A DNA stretch of 64,000 bases from Coenobita brevimanus (GCA_032717465.1 CM064670.1:11265583-11329582), one strand, 5' to 3'. Positions 35,585 through 45,478 are shown, counted from the first letter of the stretch. Notes: generated from the sequence alone by a model not told the origin. Made by a program: numbers and translations.

Positions 35585-35780
35585 TGGAGGGGACGCCTTC
35601 ACGAGGTGCATAGATATAACTGAGCAGCTCCACTGCCCGATTATGCAAACATCCCTCAGCTCCTTCCCTATCCACCAGGAAGGAAGATGGTGAGCTGCAA
35701 TAGGAGGGCAGTATCAGCCTGCAGTCTACCGGGTTCACATTCAGATGAATCTGTGGTTGCGACTGCTACAACTGCAATTA
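35585..35780 (-). repeat. Dispersed repeat A copy, inverted
   Basis: On the + strand it reads the reverse-complement order: GGGGACGCCTTCACGAGGTG, CTCAGCTCCTTCCCTATCCA, CAGCCTGCAGTCTACCGGGT, CACATTCAGATGAATCTG and then a short degenerate triplet end (TGCTACAACTGCAATTACTG). Confidence 0.75.
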
Positions 35781-35829
35781 CTGCTAAATGCCATTCACTT
35801 TAACCTTCGGAAGATTTTCGTCCTTTTGT

Positions 35830-36005
35830 TGCCCATTTCACGTAGCTTGACGGCAGAATAAGACAGTGCTACGGCCCTCCGTCATTTCCATAGTTCGTAC
35901 TCGTGACAAGCACCATATTTTAATGTTTTTCTATTGTTACACATTATTGAAGACGGTCAGAAAGTAATTTTACACAAGGTTAAAGTAAACAGAGTATAGT
36001 ATCCT
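35830..36005 (+). repeat. Dispersed repeat B copy
   Basis: Reads AGTGCTACGGCCCTCCGTCA, TTTCCATAGTTCGTACTCGT, GACAAGCACCATATTTTAAT and ends GTTAAAGTAAACAGAGTATA. Confidence 0.75.
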
Positions 36006-37149
36006 TTACATATACGAGCCTTGGAGGAGGATCTTATCACTGAAAGTTTGCGATGGTCCAACTTAGTTATTTTTTCCTCACAAACTCCGGGTTCACTAAA
36101 TTCCATTAACTTCAGCAAAGACATGGTGCACGTACTGGCAGGGGTGAAAAACTATGCCTAGACTTTTTACGGCCAGGGTCCAACTAAGGTGTTTGAATTT
36201 AGGCAATTCCTGTTAACTATATTCAGCAGACGTTATACCTGGCGGTTAGGGCCCGTCCCATCCTCTCACTTCATGTGGTGCTGCCTTCGGGTGACTCTAC
36301 ATTGAGTGAGCGGCCAAGTGGTTTCTTGTAAATAAGGAAACCATTTACTGTGTTAGGTGGTAAACATATAACCAAATAACACCTGGTGGTTTAGTGGGCT
36401 AAGGCGTTCCAACCGGACTGAGCCCATAAGGGCTTATGTTGGTGGAGTGACTGAGTTTATTGCTCACATAATGCCACTCAGGGGCCAATGAGAATGGTCA
36501 CTTGCCATAAATATCGGTAATGAGTAGACCATCCTCAGGTTTCTACACACAAGATAGGGCAAAGAACTGGGTGATGGATGATGGATGTATGAAAACCATA
36601 TTCAAGCAGAGTTAATCCTTTCAGCCTGAAGAAGTATTTTTCATGTTAATCTTGCTGTCCCCTACACCATAGCATACCCGTCATTTTTATGCATCGGTTT
36701 TAGTGCCATATAGTCCTCTTGGGCTTGGTGCTAGTCGTTATTACTTACTTACTTACTTACTCATGCTCTCCCCTTGGTCGTGGTGGTCGAGTACCTGGCA
36801 TTGCTAACTATGAAGCTGCTGCTCTGATACTGCCAGGGATCGATTCCTGATGCGGACAGCTGACGCCGCTCGACTCAGGTGTCCATCCACTCTAGGTAGG
36901 TTAGTAGGTATAATGAGTACTTAGGGTAATACTTACGGAAGGTAATAGTGGTAACCTGCATGATACAGTGGCCTTGTGTAGCCTGCCACAGATTTGAAGG
37001 CTTAAGATATGGGGATGAGCACCTTACCTAAGCGCCTCATGAGGCCTACTTCCAACCTTGCCTATACTTCACCTCCAAACTATTTTATTCAAATTAAGAC
37101 TTAACTAACGGGTAGGCTTGTACACAGCCTTCATTAACCCTTTTACCAC
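36006..37149. other. Non-coding stretch with dispersed repeats
   Basis: About 36,270-36,330 shares GGGTGACTCTACATTGAGTG with 12,150-12,290. About 36,430-36,600 is repeat E, as at 17,350. At 36,775-36,865, TGGTGGTCGAGTACCTGGCA and CAGGGATCGATTCCTGA look like tRNA A and B boxes of a SINE. (TTAC)n lies at 36,741-36,761. No gene seen. Confidence 0.5.
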
Positions 37150-37290
37150 TGTGGGGGTGCTGGAGAGGGACGCCTTCATGTGGTGACACTCATATAGCTG
37201 CGTTGTGGAGTTGCCCGGTTATACAAACTATCGTCATCTCCCTCCCTATCCCACAGAAGGAGACTGGGGAACTGGGGTTAATGGCACTGG
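37150..37290 (-). repeat. Dispersed repeat A copy, inverted and partial
   Basis: Reads GAGAGGGACGCCTTCATGTG, GTTGCCCGGTTATACAAACT and CTCCCTCCCTATCCCACAGA in the inverted order. A repeat C copy follows at about 37,300-37,345. Confidence 0.6.
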
Positions 37291-37959
37291 TATTAACACT
37301 CTGAGGCTCTTATGACTCAGTCAGCTGAAGGAAATCGCCTGACATAATTTTGTGCTGTCTCTGAAACTCTATCTAGAGCCAGACACCATAACCCAGTAAG
37401 GGTTGGCCGTTTGTCTTTGAGTTTGTGGGTTAACGGGGAGGGACAGTAATCCTCCGCCAACCCATTTGCTGACACGTAGGGAACACTTATGGGTTGGTTA
37501 TATGGTTACCACCCAGCGTTCTAAACGGTTTCCTGGCTCACAGGAAACCATTTTCTTGTCACTCAATGTAAAGCCGCCTGAAAGGGAAAGAAGAGTAAAA
37601 AAAAAAAAAGCGACAGTAAAGAGGGGAGAAATAGGAAGAGCGAGGGTAAACACAGAAAAATAGTGATAGAGGTATAAAAAGAAGTAGGCAGCCCAGTATC
37701 AAGTGAGTGGATGATGGTCTCCACCACCTACCACCTCCCTAAAAATGCACTTCACATAAAATACTTATTCACTAAACAAATGTTATAATATCTTTTTTGT
37801 AATTATTTTTGCTTTTGTGCTTTTTATGACCAAAGGAAAACAAGGACAATTGTAACATTATTATATTAGATATTCTCACTTTGTCATAATTCAAAAGTGA
37901 AAACATTTGTTTGCTAGATGTTGCATCCGTATATTAATGGCAAGAAATGAATCAGTATT

Positions 37960-38440
37960 TGAGAAAAGCTAGTGAATAATGTTGTGATGAAGATGAGGAA
38001 ATGAGTATGTGAAAATGAGTAAATGAATATGTAATAATGAGTTACTGAGTATGTGAAAATCGGTTTGTGAATATGGTAATGGTGAAAAATGAATCGGTAT
38101 ATGAAAACAATTACGGTTTTTGTTGATGATGAGTAACCTAGTATACGAAGACTGAATTACTGAACAAGTTAAAGTTGAAAATGAATTACTAAACTTGTTA
38201 ATGGTAAACATGAGTTACTGAACATGTTAATGATGAAAATGAGTTACTCAACTTGTTAATAGTGAAAAATTACTGAATATGCCAATAGAGAAAGTAATGA
38301 GTTACCGAATGCCAGTGGTAAAAATGAGTTACTGAGTATGTAGATAACTAATGGTGAAAAAATTATTTACAGGAAATGTAGAGGGTGAAAAATTCGTGGA
38401 AGAAAATGTGAGTTACTGAATGTGTTGTTACTGATAAATG
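37960..38440 (+). repeat. About 30-bp diverged minisatellite
   Basis: Around fifteen units of variable length on the pattern ATGAGTTACTGAATATGTTA plus ATGGTGAAA. Early units at 37,960-38,060 read GAAAATGAGTAAATGAATATG. Old and irregular; no open frame of note. Confidence 0.8.
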
Positions 38441-39353
38441 AATGATTGATTACATGCAAAAAAATAAAAATAAATAAATAAATAAATATAAAAAACATAA
38501 GGAAAAAAGGAAAAAGAAAAAATCTCATACACCATGAAAGGCTTTACTTCTTTAAACTGTTAAGGTTTTCTGTTAGTTTGTTTTTCGCCACACTAGACGA
38601 TTTAAGTGAACTTATGAATGATGTATTGAAAGGGTTAATGAAGACTGTTTCTAACTCTCCATTTTGTGCTACCTTCCTGCGATTTTATTCAGCTTAAAAG
38701 AAGAAAATCGAGGGAAGATAGCAATTTCTTTTTTTTTGTGGCTGTTAAACGTCATGTACAGGATTATTGTCATTACTACTACTACTACTACTACTACTGC
38801 CGCTTCTGGTGCTGTTATAGTAATATTATGAGGAAGAAGTCTGTATGAAATATGGAAAGGGTAAGAATGGGCAGAAGGGAGAGGTGTGAAATGAATATGG
38901 ATATGATGAGATGTGGAGTGGAGGTGAGACGAGTTCTCAGAGGGATTGTGGTGGGCTGGTGGAAGGTGTCGCTCGGATGGGAGGTGACTGGAGTGGAATA
39001 AGAGGTGTGGAGTGCTTGTAGTGAAGACGGGATGTAAAGTTGGAGGTAGAAACAACTGAGGGAAGTTGGATTAGATGTGGGTGATGATGTGTGGAAGGCA
39101 TGTTCTAGAGTGGAAGGGGCAGGTATGGAGTGGATATGGATAAGGGAAGAAATGGAGGTGGATAAGGCTGTAAGGGGGAGCGTGGAAGGTATGTGGATAG
39201 TGAAGTGGGGAAGGAGGGCAGTAGGGTTAGAGGAGAGAAGAGAAAATAAAAAAAATATGAGGCGAAAAGACAGGAGGGAGGAGAGAAGGGGACAAGGTCA
39301 GAAGTTACATAAAAATAAAGTAGGAAGAATAGGAATTACAAAGAATAAAAGCC

Positions 39354-39396
<43 letters not shown>

Positions 39397-39840
39397 GAGA
39401 TGAGATAACTGAGATGACAAGGAGGAGGTCTGAAGACAGAGGTGGATGGCTTGTGTGTGGTGTGGTGTGGAAGAAGGCTGGTACGGGTGGAAGAGAGATG
39501 TGGAGTGGTTATGGACGGTGTCCGAGATGAATAGAGAGACTGTGAATAAAGACAGATATGGAAGTGGAGGTGTGGAATGGAGAGGCATGTGTGTAATTTG
39601 GTGTGGATGGTGGAGTGTGGAAAGGCTGAGTGAAAGAACTAATGCCCGTGTTCTAGATGTGTGGGGGGGGGGGGTCGTAGCACTTCACCTATTTCAAGCT
39701 AGCACCCTTGTATGTTAATTACATCCCTTTAATATCGACATAGTTTCCATAAGTAACATGCAGGAGGATTCTCTAGAGTAATGTGCAGAGTAAATCACGA
39801 TGAAAAAAAGTATCAATAGAATCTCCAAACCCACTGGCAT
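38441..39840. other. Non-coding stretch: ACT array and G-rich degenerate repeats
   Basis: (TAC)n lies at 38,777-38,800. From 38,880 to 39,660 the + strand is G/A/T-rich with recurrent GTGGAGTGGA, GTGTGGAATGGA and AGGTGTGGA steps, an old degenerate satellite, interrupted by (GA)n at 39,357-39,393. A run of about 13 G residues ends it near 39,661-39,674. No gene. Confidence 0.6.
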
Positions 39841-39844
39841 TACG

Positions 39845-39995
39845 ACACTAACGCCCGTAGTCTTGAAACTGAGGGCAAGGGTTACCCATCCCGCACCCCG
39901 CTGGAAGTGGAAGCTCACTTTCAACTTAAGTGGTAATCTTGAAAGCGTGAGAGCGCACCCCTTCGTGTGGGTAGGCGCAGCAAACAGTTGGTCGC
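39845..39995 (+). repeat. Dispersed repeat F copy, left of the cold-shock element
   Basis: Reads ACGCCCGTAGTCTTGAAACT, GAGGGCAAGGGTTACC and AGTGGTAATCTTGAAAGCGT then GAGAGCGCACCCCTTCG. The same order occurs on the opposite strand at about 43,480-43,690, so the pair faces inward around the cold-shock element. Confidence 0.65.
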
Positions 39996-40391
39996 CCTGA
40001 TTAATTTAAAAATTCAAAATCTAATTTAAAAAAAAAACATGTATGACAGTTTCTAAAATTCACATTCAGTATAATCTCGTATTGTTAGCAGTTATTACCT
40101 CATATATCATTAAATACTATACCCTGTTTGATTGACCTATGCGGCTAAGATGTATGGGGCGAGTAAGGTGTGTTTGTTTCGCGGCTGCTGATTGGCCGCC
40201 GATGATGTAGATCCACAGCTCATCTTATTTTAGCACATGAATATTTAAATAGCTTGCAATATAAACTGCCTCTTTAAATGTGGAATAATTCCCGAAGATA
40301 AAGAGGTTAAAATTAGCTTGAAAAGTTTACCGTTATAAAAGAAAATTAAAGTTGATTATAAAGTTTTATAAAGCGTCGTTTGAGGTAAATT

Positions 40392-40555
40392 ATCCACCCA
40401 CGATGTACACCCACGTCCGCATGTTGCACTACATCCACCCACGATGTACACCTACTTCTGGATGTTGCACTACATCCACCCTGAGTGTACATCTACGTCC
40501 GCATGTTGCACTACATCCACCCACGATGTACACTTACGTCCGCATGCTGCACCGG
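40392..40555 (+). repeat. 41-bp iteron-like array, four units
   Basis: Four 41-bp units, each ATCCACCCACGATGTACACC-like followed by TACGTCCGCATGTTGCACTAC. The central GRTGTACACC is close to a perfect palindrome. Period 41 is not a multiple of three, so the frames crossing it are not coding. Confidence 0.95.
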
Positions 40556-40574
40556 TTGGTTGGTGGTTGGTGGG

Positions 40575-40622
40575 ATATTCTCCCCACAGCATGGTGGGGA
40601 ACGGGCAAACAAAGAGCCCGTC
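40575..40622. repeat. Inner inverted repeat, left arm, with two hairpins
   Basis: The arm contains TCCCCACAGCATGGTGGGGA (7-bp stem) then ACGGGC...GCCCGT (6-bp stem around AAACAAAGA). It is inverted at 42,539-42,586 with 47 of 48 bases matching. Confidence 0.95.
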
Positions 40623-41020
40623 AGACGAAAATGCGTGAAAAGCTCCTATAAGGAGCAAAGCAGGGACGAAGACGCAGACAGGGCAAGGGCGGCAGAGGAA
40701 GGGAACGAGGCGATGGCGATGATGTACAGCTCGACGATCAACAAGACTAGGGGGAGAGCGGTAGACAGGACGGCGCCGATGGAGAGGGCGCCGGCATGCT
40801 CAGGTGGATAACCCCGTACGACTCGGTGGTGGTTCGCGGCCGGCTGCTTCGATGTTAAACAGAGGGCAGAGAGGGACGAGAGCTTGATAGACAAACCGGC
40901 GCCGATGGTAAGGGCGCCGAAGCTCAGGTCGAAGTCCCGAACTCTGCCCTCAACCCCCATCGGACTCGCTCCAGCTCTCCACAGCAGGAGGTGGAAGCGT
41001 GGAGGGTAGGCCCGGTCCTG

Positions 41021-42349
41021 ATGGTCAAAAGGCACAACCCTGGGATTCCACTCTGCTTGGCCTGGCCAGTCGCCACTATGCCCGAGCCGACCGAGACACC
41101 TGCTTCACCTGCTCACGCCTGCGACCCGTTGAGGGGGGCACCCAGTAGCAGATCCGAGCCGTCAGGAGCCTCCACCATCCGGGGAACCGTGAAGTGGTAC
41201 AACGTGAGAGCGTGTTACGGGTTCATCAGGCGCCAGGACACTGGCTCTGATGTATTCGTCCACGTCTCTGGGATCGCTGTACCTAATCCACGGTTTTTCC
41301 AGCGCTCTCTTGGCGATGGGGAGACAGTGGAGTTTCGTATCGTTCAGGCTGCCAAGGGTCCCGAGGCTACGGATGTCACTGGACCGGGTGGTGTTGCCGT
41401 GCAGGGCTCTGCTCATGCACGGCGCCGCCCCCCGGCCCCGAGACGCCAGCCTAGGGGTCCTGGGAGTTCTGGCGATACTAACACACTCGTTGCGATGTGT
41501 ATCGCGACGGCTGAAGCCTTTAGTGGGGGTAGTAAGGCGGTTCTGGCTGTTCTCCTTCCTGAAATCTTTAAGGAGAACGGCCTTCCACGCCTTACTATTC
41601 CCCGGAGCTTCACCCGCGATCCTCGTCACCCCCCTCGTCAGGAGCGTCAGGCCCGGCGGCCGCAGCCTCCACCTCCCCGCACAACACCGCGGAAACGGCT
41701 GAGGCTGGATGCCCCTCTCAACAGGGCGACTGGCACCACCACCACCGAACCACTCCTTACCGACCCGGAACCGATACAGGCCATGGAACTAGAGCATGGA
41801 GAGACAGTCGTGGAGGTTCACCTCCCTTCGTCAGGAGCTGAGGGGGAGCGTGTCTCTTCTCCCGTCCCTTCCGTCCATCTGGATGAAGCAGAGCCGCCCT
41901 CCTTGCCTTCTCCATCTGCTCCTGACGAAGAGGAGGTGCCTCTTCCTCTTCTTCCTCCACCACCGCCTGCTGCCATTGCTCGTCCCTCTTCTCCCCCTCC
42001 ACCTAAGGAGAAGAGGAAAAAATCGAAGAAGAAAGGGGGGAAGGACAAGGCTGACCCCACCACTGTTGCACGCCGCCTCGAGGCTCTTCTACCGCCCCTT
42101 TCTGACATCTCTACACTCGACGCCCGCACGGATACGGACTTAGAAGAACTTTTATACGACCTCACGGATCCTATTAACGACCAGGACACATTGCCACATG
42201 TCTATCGGCAATTGTACAAGGATTTCCGTGAGGCGTATCTTTCCAACTCCCTTTCTCCATCTCAGGAAGCCGTGATCCGTGAGGGCGTCGAGTTTGATCC
42301 ACCTAGAGCTGCATTGGTCCACTACATTGCAGTCAGACTGCTATCATAA
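41021..42349 (+). CDS. Cold-shock-domain (Y-box-type) protein inside an inverted-repeat element
   Basis: An intact, intronless 442-codon frame from the first ATG at 41,021; a second in-frame ATG at 41,078 has A at -3 and would give 423 residues. The open frame extends upstream without an ATG. Residues 52-123 are a cold-shock domain: [20 protein letters not shown] with the RNP1 motif (YGFI), then [10 protein letters not shown] with RNP2 (VFVH), then the loop [20 protein letters not shown] and VTGPGG end typical of animal Y-box proteins rather than bacterial CspA. One change is RNP1 G to C (ACYGFI for GYGFI). Then come an Arg/Pro-rich stretch, a helical segment (about 152-195), a basic patch PRKRLRL (about 223), a Pro/acidic linker, a lysine-rich [15 protein letters not shown] (about 329-343), and a novel-looking 100-residue C-terminal domain ([20 protein letters not shown] onward). 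Known Y-box domains bind RNA and single-stranded DNA; the role here is unknown. GC-rich against AT-rich flanks. Could be an element-encoded nucleic-acid chaperone, or a captured host gene. Confidence 0.8.
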   Translation: MVKRHNPGIPLCLAWPVATMPEPTETPASPAHACDPLRGAPSSRSEPSGASTIRGTVKWYNVRACYGFIRRQDTGSDVFVHVSGIAVPNPRFFQRSLGDGETVEFRIVQAAKGPEATDVTGPGGVAVQGSAHARRRPPAPRRQPRGPGSSGDTNTLVAMCIATAEAFSGGSKAVLAVLLPEIFKENGLPRLTIPRSFTRDPRHPPRQERQARRPQPPPPRTTPRKRLRLDAPLNRATGTTTTEPLLTDPEPIQAMELEHGETVVEVHLPSSGAEGERVSSPVPSVHLDEAEPPSLPSPSAPDEEEVPLPLLPPPPPAAIARPSSPPPPKEKRKKSKKKGGKDKADPTTVARRLEALLPPLSDISTLDARTDTDLEELLYDLTDPINDQDTLPHVYRQLYKDFREAYLSNSLSPSQEAVIREGVEFDPPRAALVHYIAVRLLS

Positions 42350-42452
42350 TCCTGCTGCCTTCTATCAGTCACTGCCCCCTTCCATCCTCTGCAGTTGCCC
42401 CTTGCCTGTTTGCCGCCCTTGCCTCGTCTTTATTCTGGCTGCCGTCTCTGCT

Positions 42453-42510
42453 TTACTTTACTTTACTTTTTTTTTTCTTTTTTTTTTTTTTTTTTTTTTT
42501 TTCGCTTTGT
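42453..42510. repeat. Poly(T)/pyrimidine tract after the cold-shock frame
   Basis: TTTAC repeats followed by more than 30 T residues with few interruptions, lying between the stop codon and the right inner inverted repeat. On the other strand it would be a poly(A) tail-like run. Confidence 0.9.
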
Positions 42511-42538
42511 CTGCTTTTTTTATTTTGCTTTTTCCCGT

Positions 42539-42586
42539 GACGGGCTCTTTGTTTGCCCGTTCCCCACCATGTTGTGGGGAGAATAT
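42539..42586. repeat. Inner inverted repeat, right arm
   Basis: GACGGGCTCTTTGTTTGCCC followed by GTTCCCCACCATGTTGTGGG, the inverted match of 40,575-40,622 with a single difference, keeping both stem-loops. Confidence 0.95.
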
Positions 42587-42644
42587 TACACAACAAAACA
42601 CAACCCTGGTCCTGGTGGTGACGGAGAGAGGGTCGTCGGCCGGG

Positions 42645-42651
42645 TATAAAA
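42645..42651 (+). promoter_or_regulatory. Possible TATA box (TATAAAA) right of the cold-shock frame
   Basis: CCGGGTATAAAAGGGCGGAG is a textbook TATA context in a GC-rich stretch, but it points away from the cold-shock frame and no convincing frame follows within 300 bp. It may be fortuitous, or the promoter of a neighbouring repeat unit. Confidence 0.35.
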
Positions 42652-43057
42652 GGGCGGAGGAGCCTCGATCTCCTGATGGACCGACCAGGGCACTCCCCAT
42701 GATGGAAGGACAGGCCCCTCCCTCGGCTGGTGCGGCTGCTGTGGAGAGCTGGTCCCGCCGGGAACAGCGGTGGAGGTGTTGCCTCGGCGAGAGGTGGACT
42801 GCGAGTGATGCTGCACCATAATATCCACCCACGGTGTACACCCACGTCCGCATGTTGCACAACAATACATGCCTGCATTTACTTCAATGACATCATCGGC
42901 GGCCAATCAGCAGCCGCTGAACAAACACACCCTACTTACCCCCTATATCTCAGCTGCACAGGTCACTCAAACAGACAATAGCAGTTCTTACCTCCTTTCT
43001 CATTAAACACTAGCATTTGTTCTTGAATACTCTGTTTAAGAGTATGCATACAGTAAA

Positions 43058-43263
43058 TTATCCACCCACGGTGCACGCCCACGTCCGCATGTTGTATTAC
43101 ATCAACCCACGGTGTACACCTACGTCCGCATGTTGCACTCCATCCACACATGGTGTACACCTACGTTCGCATGTTGCACTACATCCACCCACTGTGTACA
43201 CCTACGTCCGCATGTTGCACTACACCCACCCACGGTGTACACCTACGTCCGCATGTTGCCTGC
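43058..43263 (+). repeat. 41-bp iteron-like array, five units
   Basis: Five units of the same 41-bp repeat as 40,392-40,555, same orientation, with GGTGTACACC as a perfect 10-bp palindrome in most units. Preceded, as on the left, by GTAAATTATCCACCC. It ends GTTGCCTGCATTTACTT, a string also found after the single unit near 42,870. Confidence 0.95.
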
Positions 43264-43479
43264 ATTTACTTTTCACCTTTGTTTTCGTCTCGTTGTACAT
43301 TAACCATCTCCGGAGAAGCGGTGAAGTCTTTTAAAACGATAAAGATATTAAATTCTTATTTTTTTTCCTTTACACGAAGTTTTTATCATTAAATTAAATT
43401 TCTCATCACACACACCATACGGTCTACAAATTCTACGTAGTTTTCTTTGCATAAGACTACTATATTGTGACGAAGGGGC

Positions 43480-43690
43480 ATGCGAAGGGGTGCTATGAGA
43501 CTCCCCGTGGATTCCTGTACTTTGCTGTGGTAATCCTTTCCCGTTCGCAGGGGAACGCTCTCTCTTTCGTGCGTTAAGATTACCAAATGACACGGATAGG
43601 GCAAGGTGAAAGCCTGCCCACAGTTTAAGACTACGGCCCTATGTCCGACCCTTATGAGGCGAAGTCTACTACATAGGGGTGCCAAATCCC
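43480..43690 (-). repeat. Dispersed repeat F copy, right of the cold-shock element
   Basis: On the minus strand it reads GGCCGTAGTCTTAAACTGTG, GGCAGGCTTTCACC, TTTGGTAATCTTAACGCACG and GAGAGCGTTCCCCTGCGAAC, matching 39,845-39,995 in order. A 98-codon frame crosses it but has no known relative that I recognise. A partial copy may lie near 47,150-47,200. Confidence 0.6.
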
Positions 43691-44364
43691 TGCATAGTGT
43701 ATGTACTCTACTGTACCTGTAAGACAGCCTCTCAGAAGCACTTGTCTACCTGTGGTTGACATCTCTACTAGGCCAGACAGACAGGGGTTGCAACAGCAAC
43801 AACGACATCAACAACAGCAATGACGACGACGACGACGACGACTGAAGACAGGTTGTGGAGACGGTAGGTAAAGTTGCAAAGAGTTAAACGAAATGAAGAA
43901 ATGTAGATCGTGAAATTAGAAAATGAAGCGGATGGCGGTGTGTGACAGGGGATATTCAAGGTGTTAATTGAAGGATGCTGAAACTATCAATAACACAAAT
44001 TAAATCCCAGTAAAGTCTCTCACTGATACAGAGGAAATAAGGAAGGATTATCCCAAGACTAATCGGATGTGTGGTCTATTTTCTGGGCAGTTTAATATGG
44101 ATCTTCTTTATTTGTGTGTGTTCTTCCGCTTTCTGGATCACACCCACCCCAGTTACAGTAATGAAATAGTTAAGATGGTAAGTGATGATGATGTGCTTGA
44201 TGTTTTCTCTGCTGCTGCTGATGCTTAGGAGGATGGTAATGGTGGCAGTTATGATTATGGTAAAGAAGTAGTTTATGATGACGATGATAAGGTTCATGCT
44301 GCTGCAGCTAAAGATGATAAGAAAGATGATGATGATGATGTGATGGTGATGATCTATCTATCTA
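43691..44364. other. Non-coding stretch with GAC and GAT triplet runs
   Basis: Triplet-rich sequence (CAACAG, GACGAC at 43,798-43,842; GATGAT, GCTGCT from 44,180 to 44,350). No gene. It grades into the (GATG)/(TATC) tail of the next LINE fragment. Confidence 0.5.
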
Positions 44365-44376
44365 TTGCCAGACGCC

Positions 44377-45175
44377 TCAATCCCGTTTGGGGTGGCCACA
44401 AACAAATCGCCTCCACGTCGCCCTGTCCCCCGCCATTTCATTGCCCTGCTCCCAACTCACACACCTCTCTCTCATATACCTCTCCACCCCATCCCTCCAG
44501 CTCATCCTCGGCCTCCCCCTCTCTCTTCCCCACTCCACCACACTCACATACACTCTCTTCGTCAGTCTCTCACCCTCCATCCTCTCCACATGGCCAAACC
44601 ACCTCAGTGTGTTCCTCATAACGCTTCCTATCACATCCATATCCATACTACAAAGCTCCTTTATATCCTCATTCGTCAGCCTGTCTCTCCATGTGACTCC
44701 CCAGGCTCCTCTTAAATAACTCATTTCCACTGCTCTCACTCTTGACTTGTGTCCTTCCAACAACGTCCAAGCTTCACTTCCATACGTTAGAGTTGGTATC
44801 ACAATACTGTCATGTAGTAACTTTTTCACTTCCATGCTCACTTCCCTGTTTCTTATCACTGCTTTCAAAGAACCAGCAACCTTTCTTCCCTGCTGTACCC
44901 TTTCAAGCACTTCACCCTCCAAACATCCATCCTTACTCATCACACTACCCAAGTACTTAAACGTACTCACATTTTCCAATTCCTCATAATCCAACCTCGC
45001 TGTACATTCACTGACTTCATCTTTCTCAAAGACCATCACTTTACTCTTCCCTACATTCACCTTTAGATTCCGTTTCTTACACACTCTCCCAAACTCATCC
45101 ACCAAGCCTTGCAGCTTCCCTTCGTCTTCACTCAACAACACAGTATCATCTGCAAACAACAGTACAGGGAGTTTG
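44377..45175 (-). mobile_element. LINE reverse transcriptase 3' fragment, open frame, flanked by GAT repeats
   Basis: On the minus strand a frame of about 265 codons starts at LPVLLFADDTVLLSEDEGKL (the FADD polymerase box, about 45,120-45,172) and continues NLKVNVGKSKVMVFEKDE, NVSTFKYLGSVMSKDG, IPTLTYGSEAWTLLEGHKSR, TLRWFGHVERMEGERLTKRV and RGRPRMSWRDGVERYM, ending CGHPKRD near 44,377. These are the thumb and C-terminal parts of RTE/CR1-like LINE ORF2. Everything before FADD is missing: the frame is cut at a (CATCAT)n run. The sense 3' end passes through AATAGATAGATAGATCATCA into (ATC)n, so the same triplet borders both ends. The surviving piece has no stop or frame change, implying a fairly recent truncated insertion. 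Confidence 0.88.
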
Positions 45176-45290
45176 ATGATGATGATGATGATGATGATAA
45201 ATTCAAGAATGGCGGTGGCGATGATGATGATGATGATAATGATGATGATAATGATGGTAATGAATATGATGATGGTGTTGATGATCGGAG
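45172..45290. repeat. (GAT)n array at the truncated end of the LINE fragment
   Basis: GAT units at 45,175-45,200, a short GGCGGTGGC spacer, then GAT/AAT units to about 45,285. Confidence 0.9.
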
Positions 45291-45473
45291 ATAATATATT
45301 AACTACTGGCAATTAATTAATATGGACGGGGCTTGAACAAGGGATTTCCGCTTTACCGTCTCAAGGATGGAGAGGGTCACGTGCAACAAATGACTCTTCA
45401 ATATCAACAACTGCAAAACTGCCATGCCAAGGGAAAGCCGCTTAGATTAATAGCTTACATTCACTTACCAATT

Positions 45474-45478
<5 letters not shown>

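Larger units (their letters stand above)
40124..42974. mobile_element. Inverted-repeat-bounded element encoding a cold-shock-domain protein
   Basis: Outer inverted repeats of 85 bp, 40,124-40,208 and 42,890-42,974, share a perfect 28-bp core containing GCGGCTGCTGATTGGCCGCC and lower similarity out to CTGTTTG / CAAACAG. A second inverted pair of 48 bp, 40,575-40,622 and 42,539-42,586, differs at one base. A 33-bp direct repeat (28 of 33 match) lies about 5 bp outside each outer arm, at 40,087-40,119 and 42,980-43,012. Between the inner arms lie the intronless frame and a long poly(T). A four-unit 41-bp array is on the left, a single unit on the right at about 42,825-42,865, and a five-unit array just outside. 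No transposase or RT is present. I know no named family with this plan; it could be a non-autonomous element that captured a gene, or a composite of several insertions. Confidence 0.7.

Noticed and set aside
40991..42349. Cold-shock frame start at 40,991
   Set aside because: The codon there is GTG; the first in-frame ATG is at 41,021, with another at 41,078.
40392..43263. CRISPR-like arrays
   Set aside because: The 41-bp units are directly tandem with no unique spacers, in eukaryotic repeat-rich DNA.
43389..43685. 98-codon frame as a small gene
   Set aside because: It lies wholly within dispersed repeat F, whose other copy at 39,845 does not preserve the frame.
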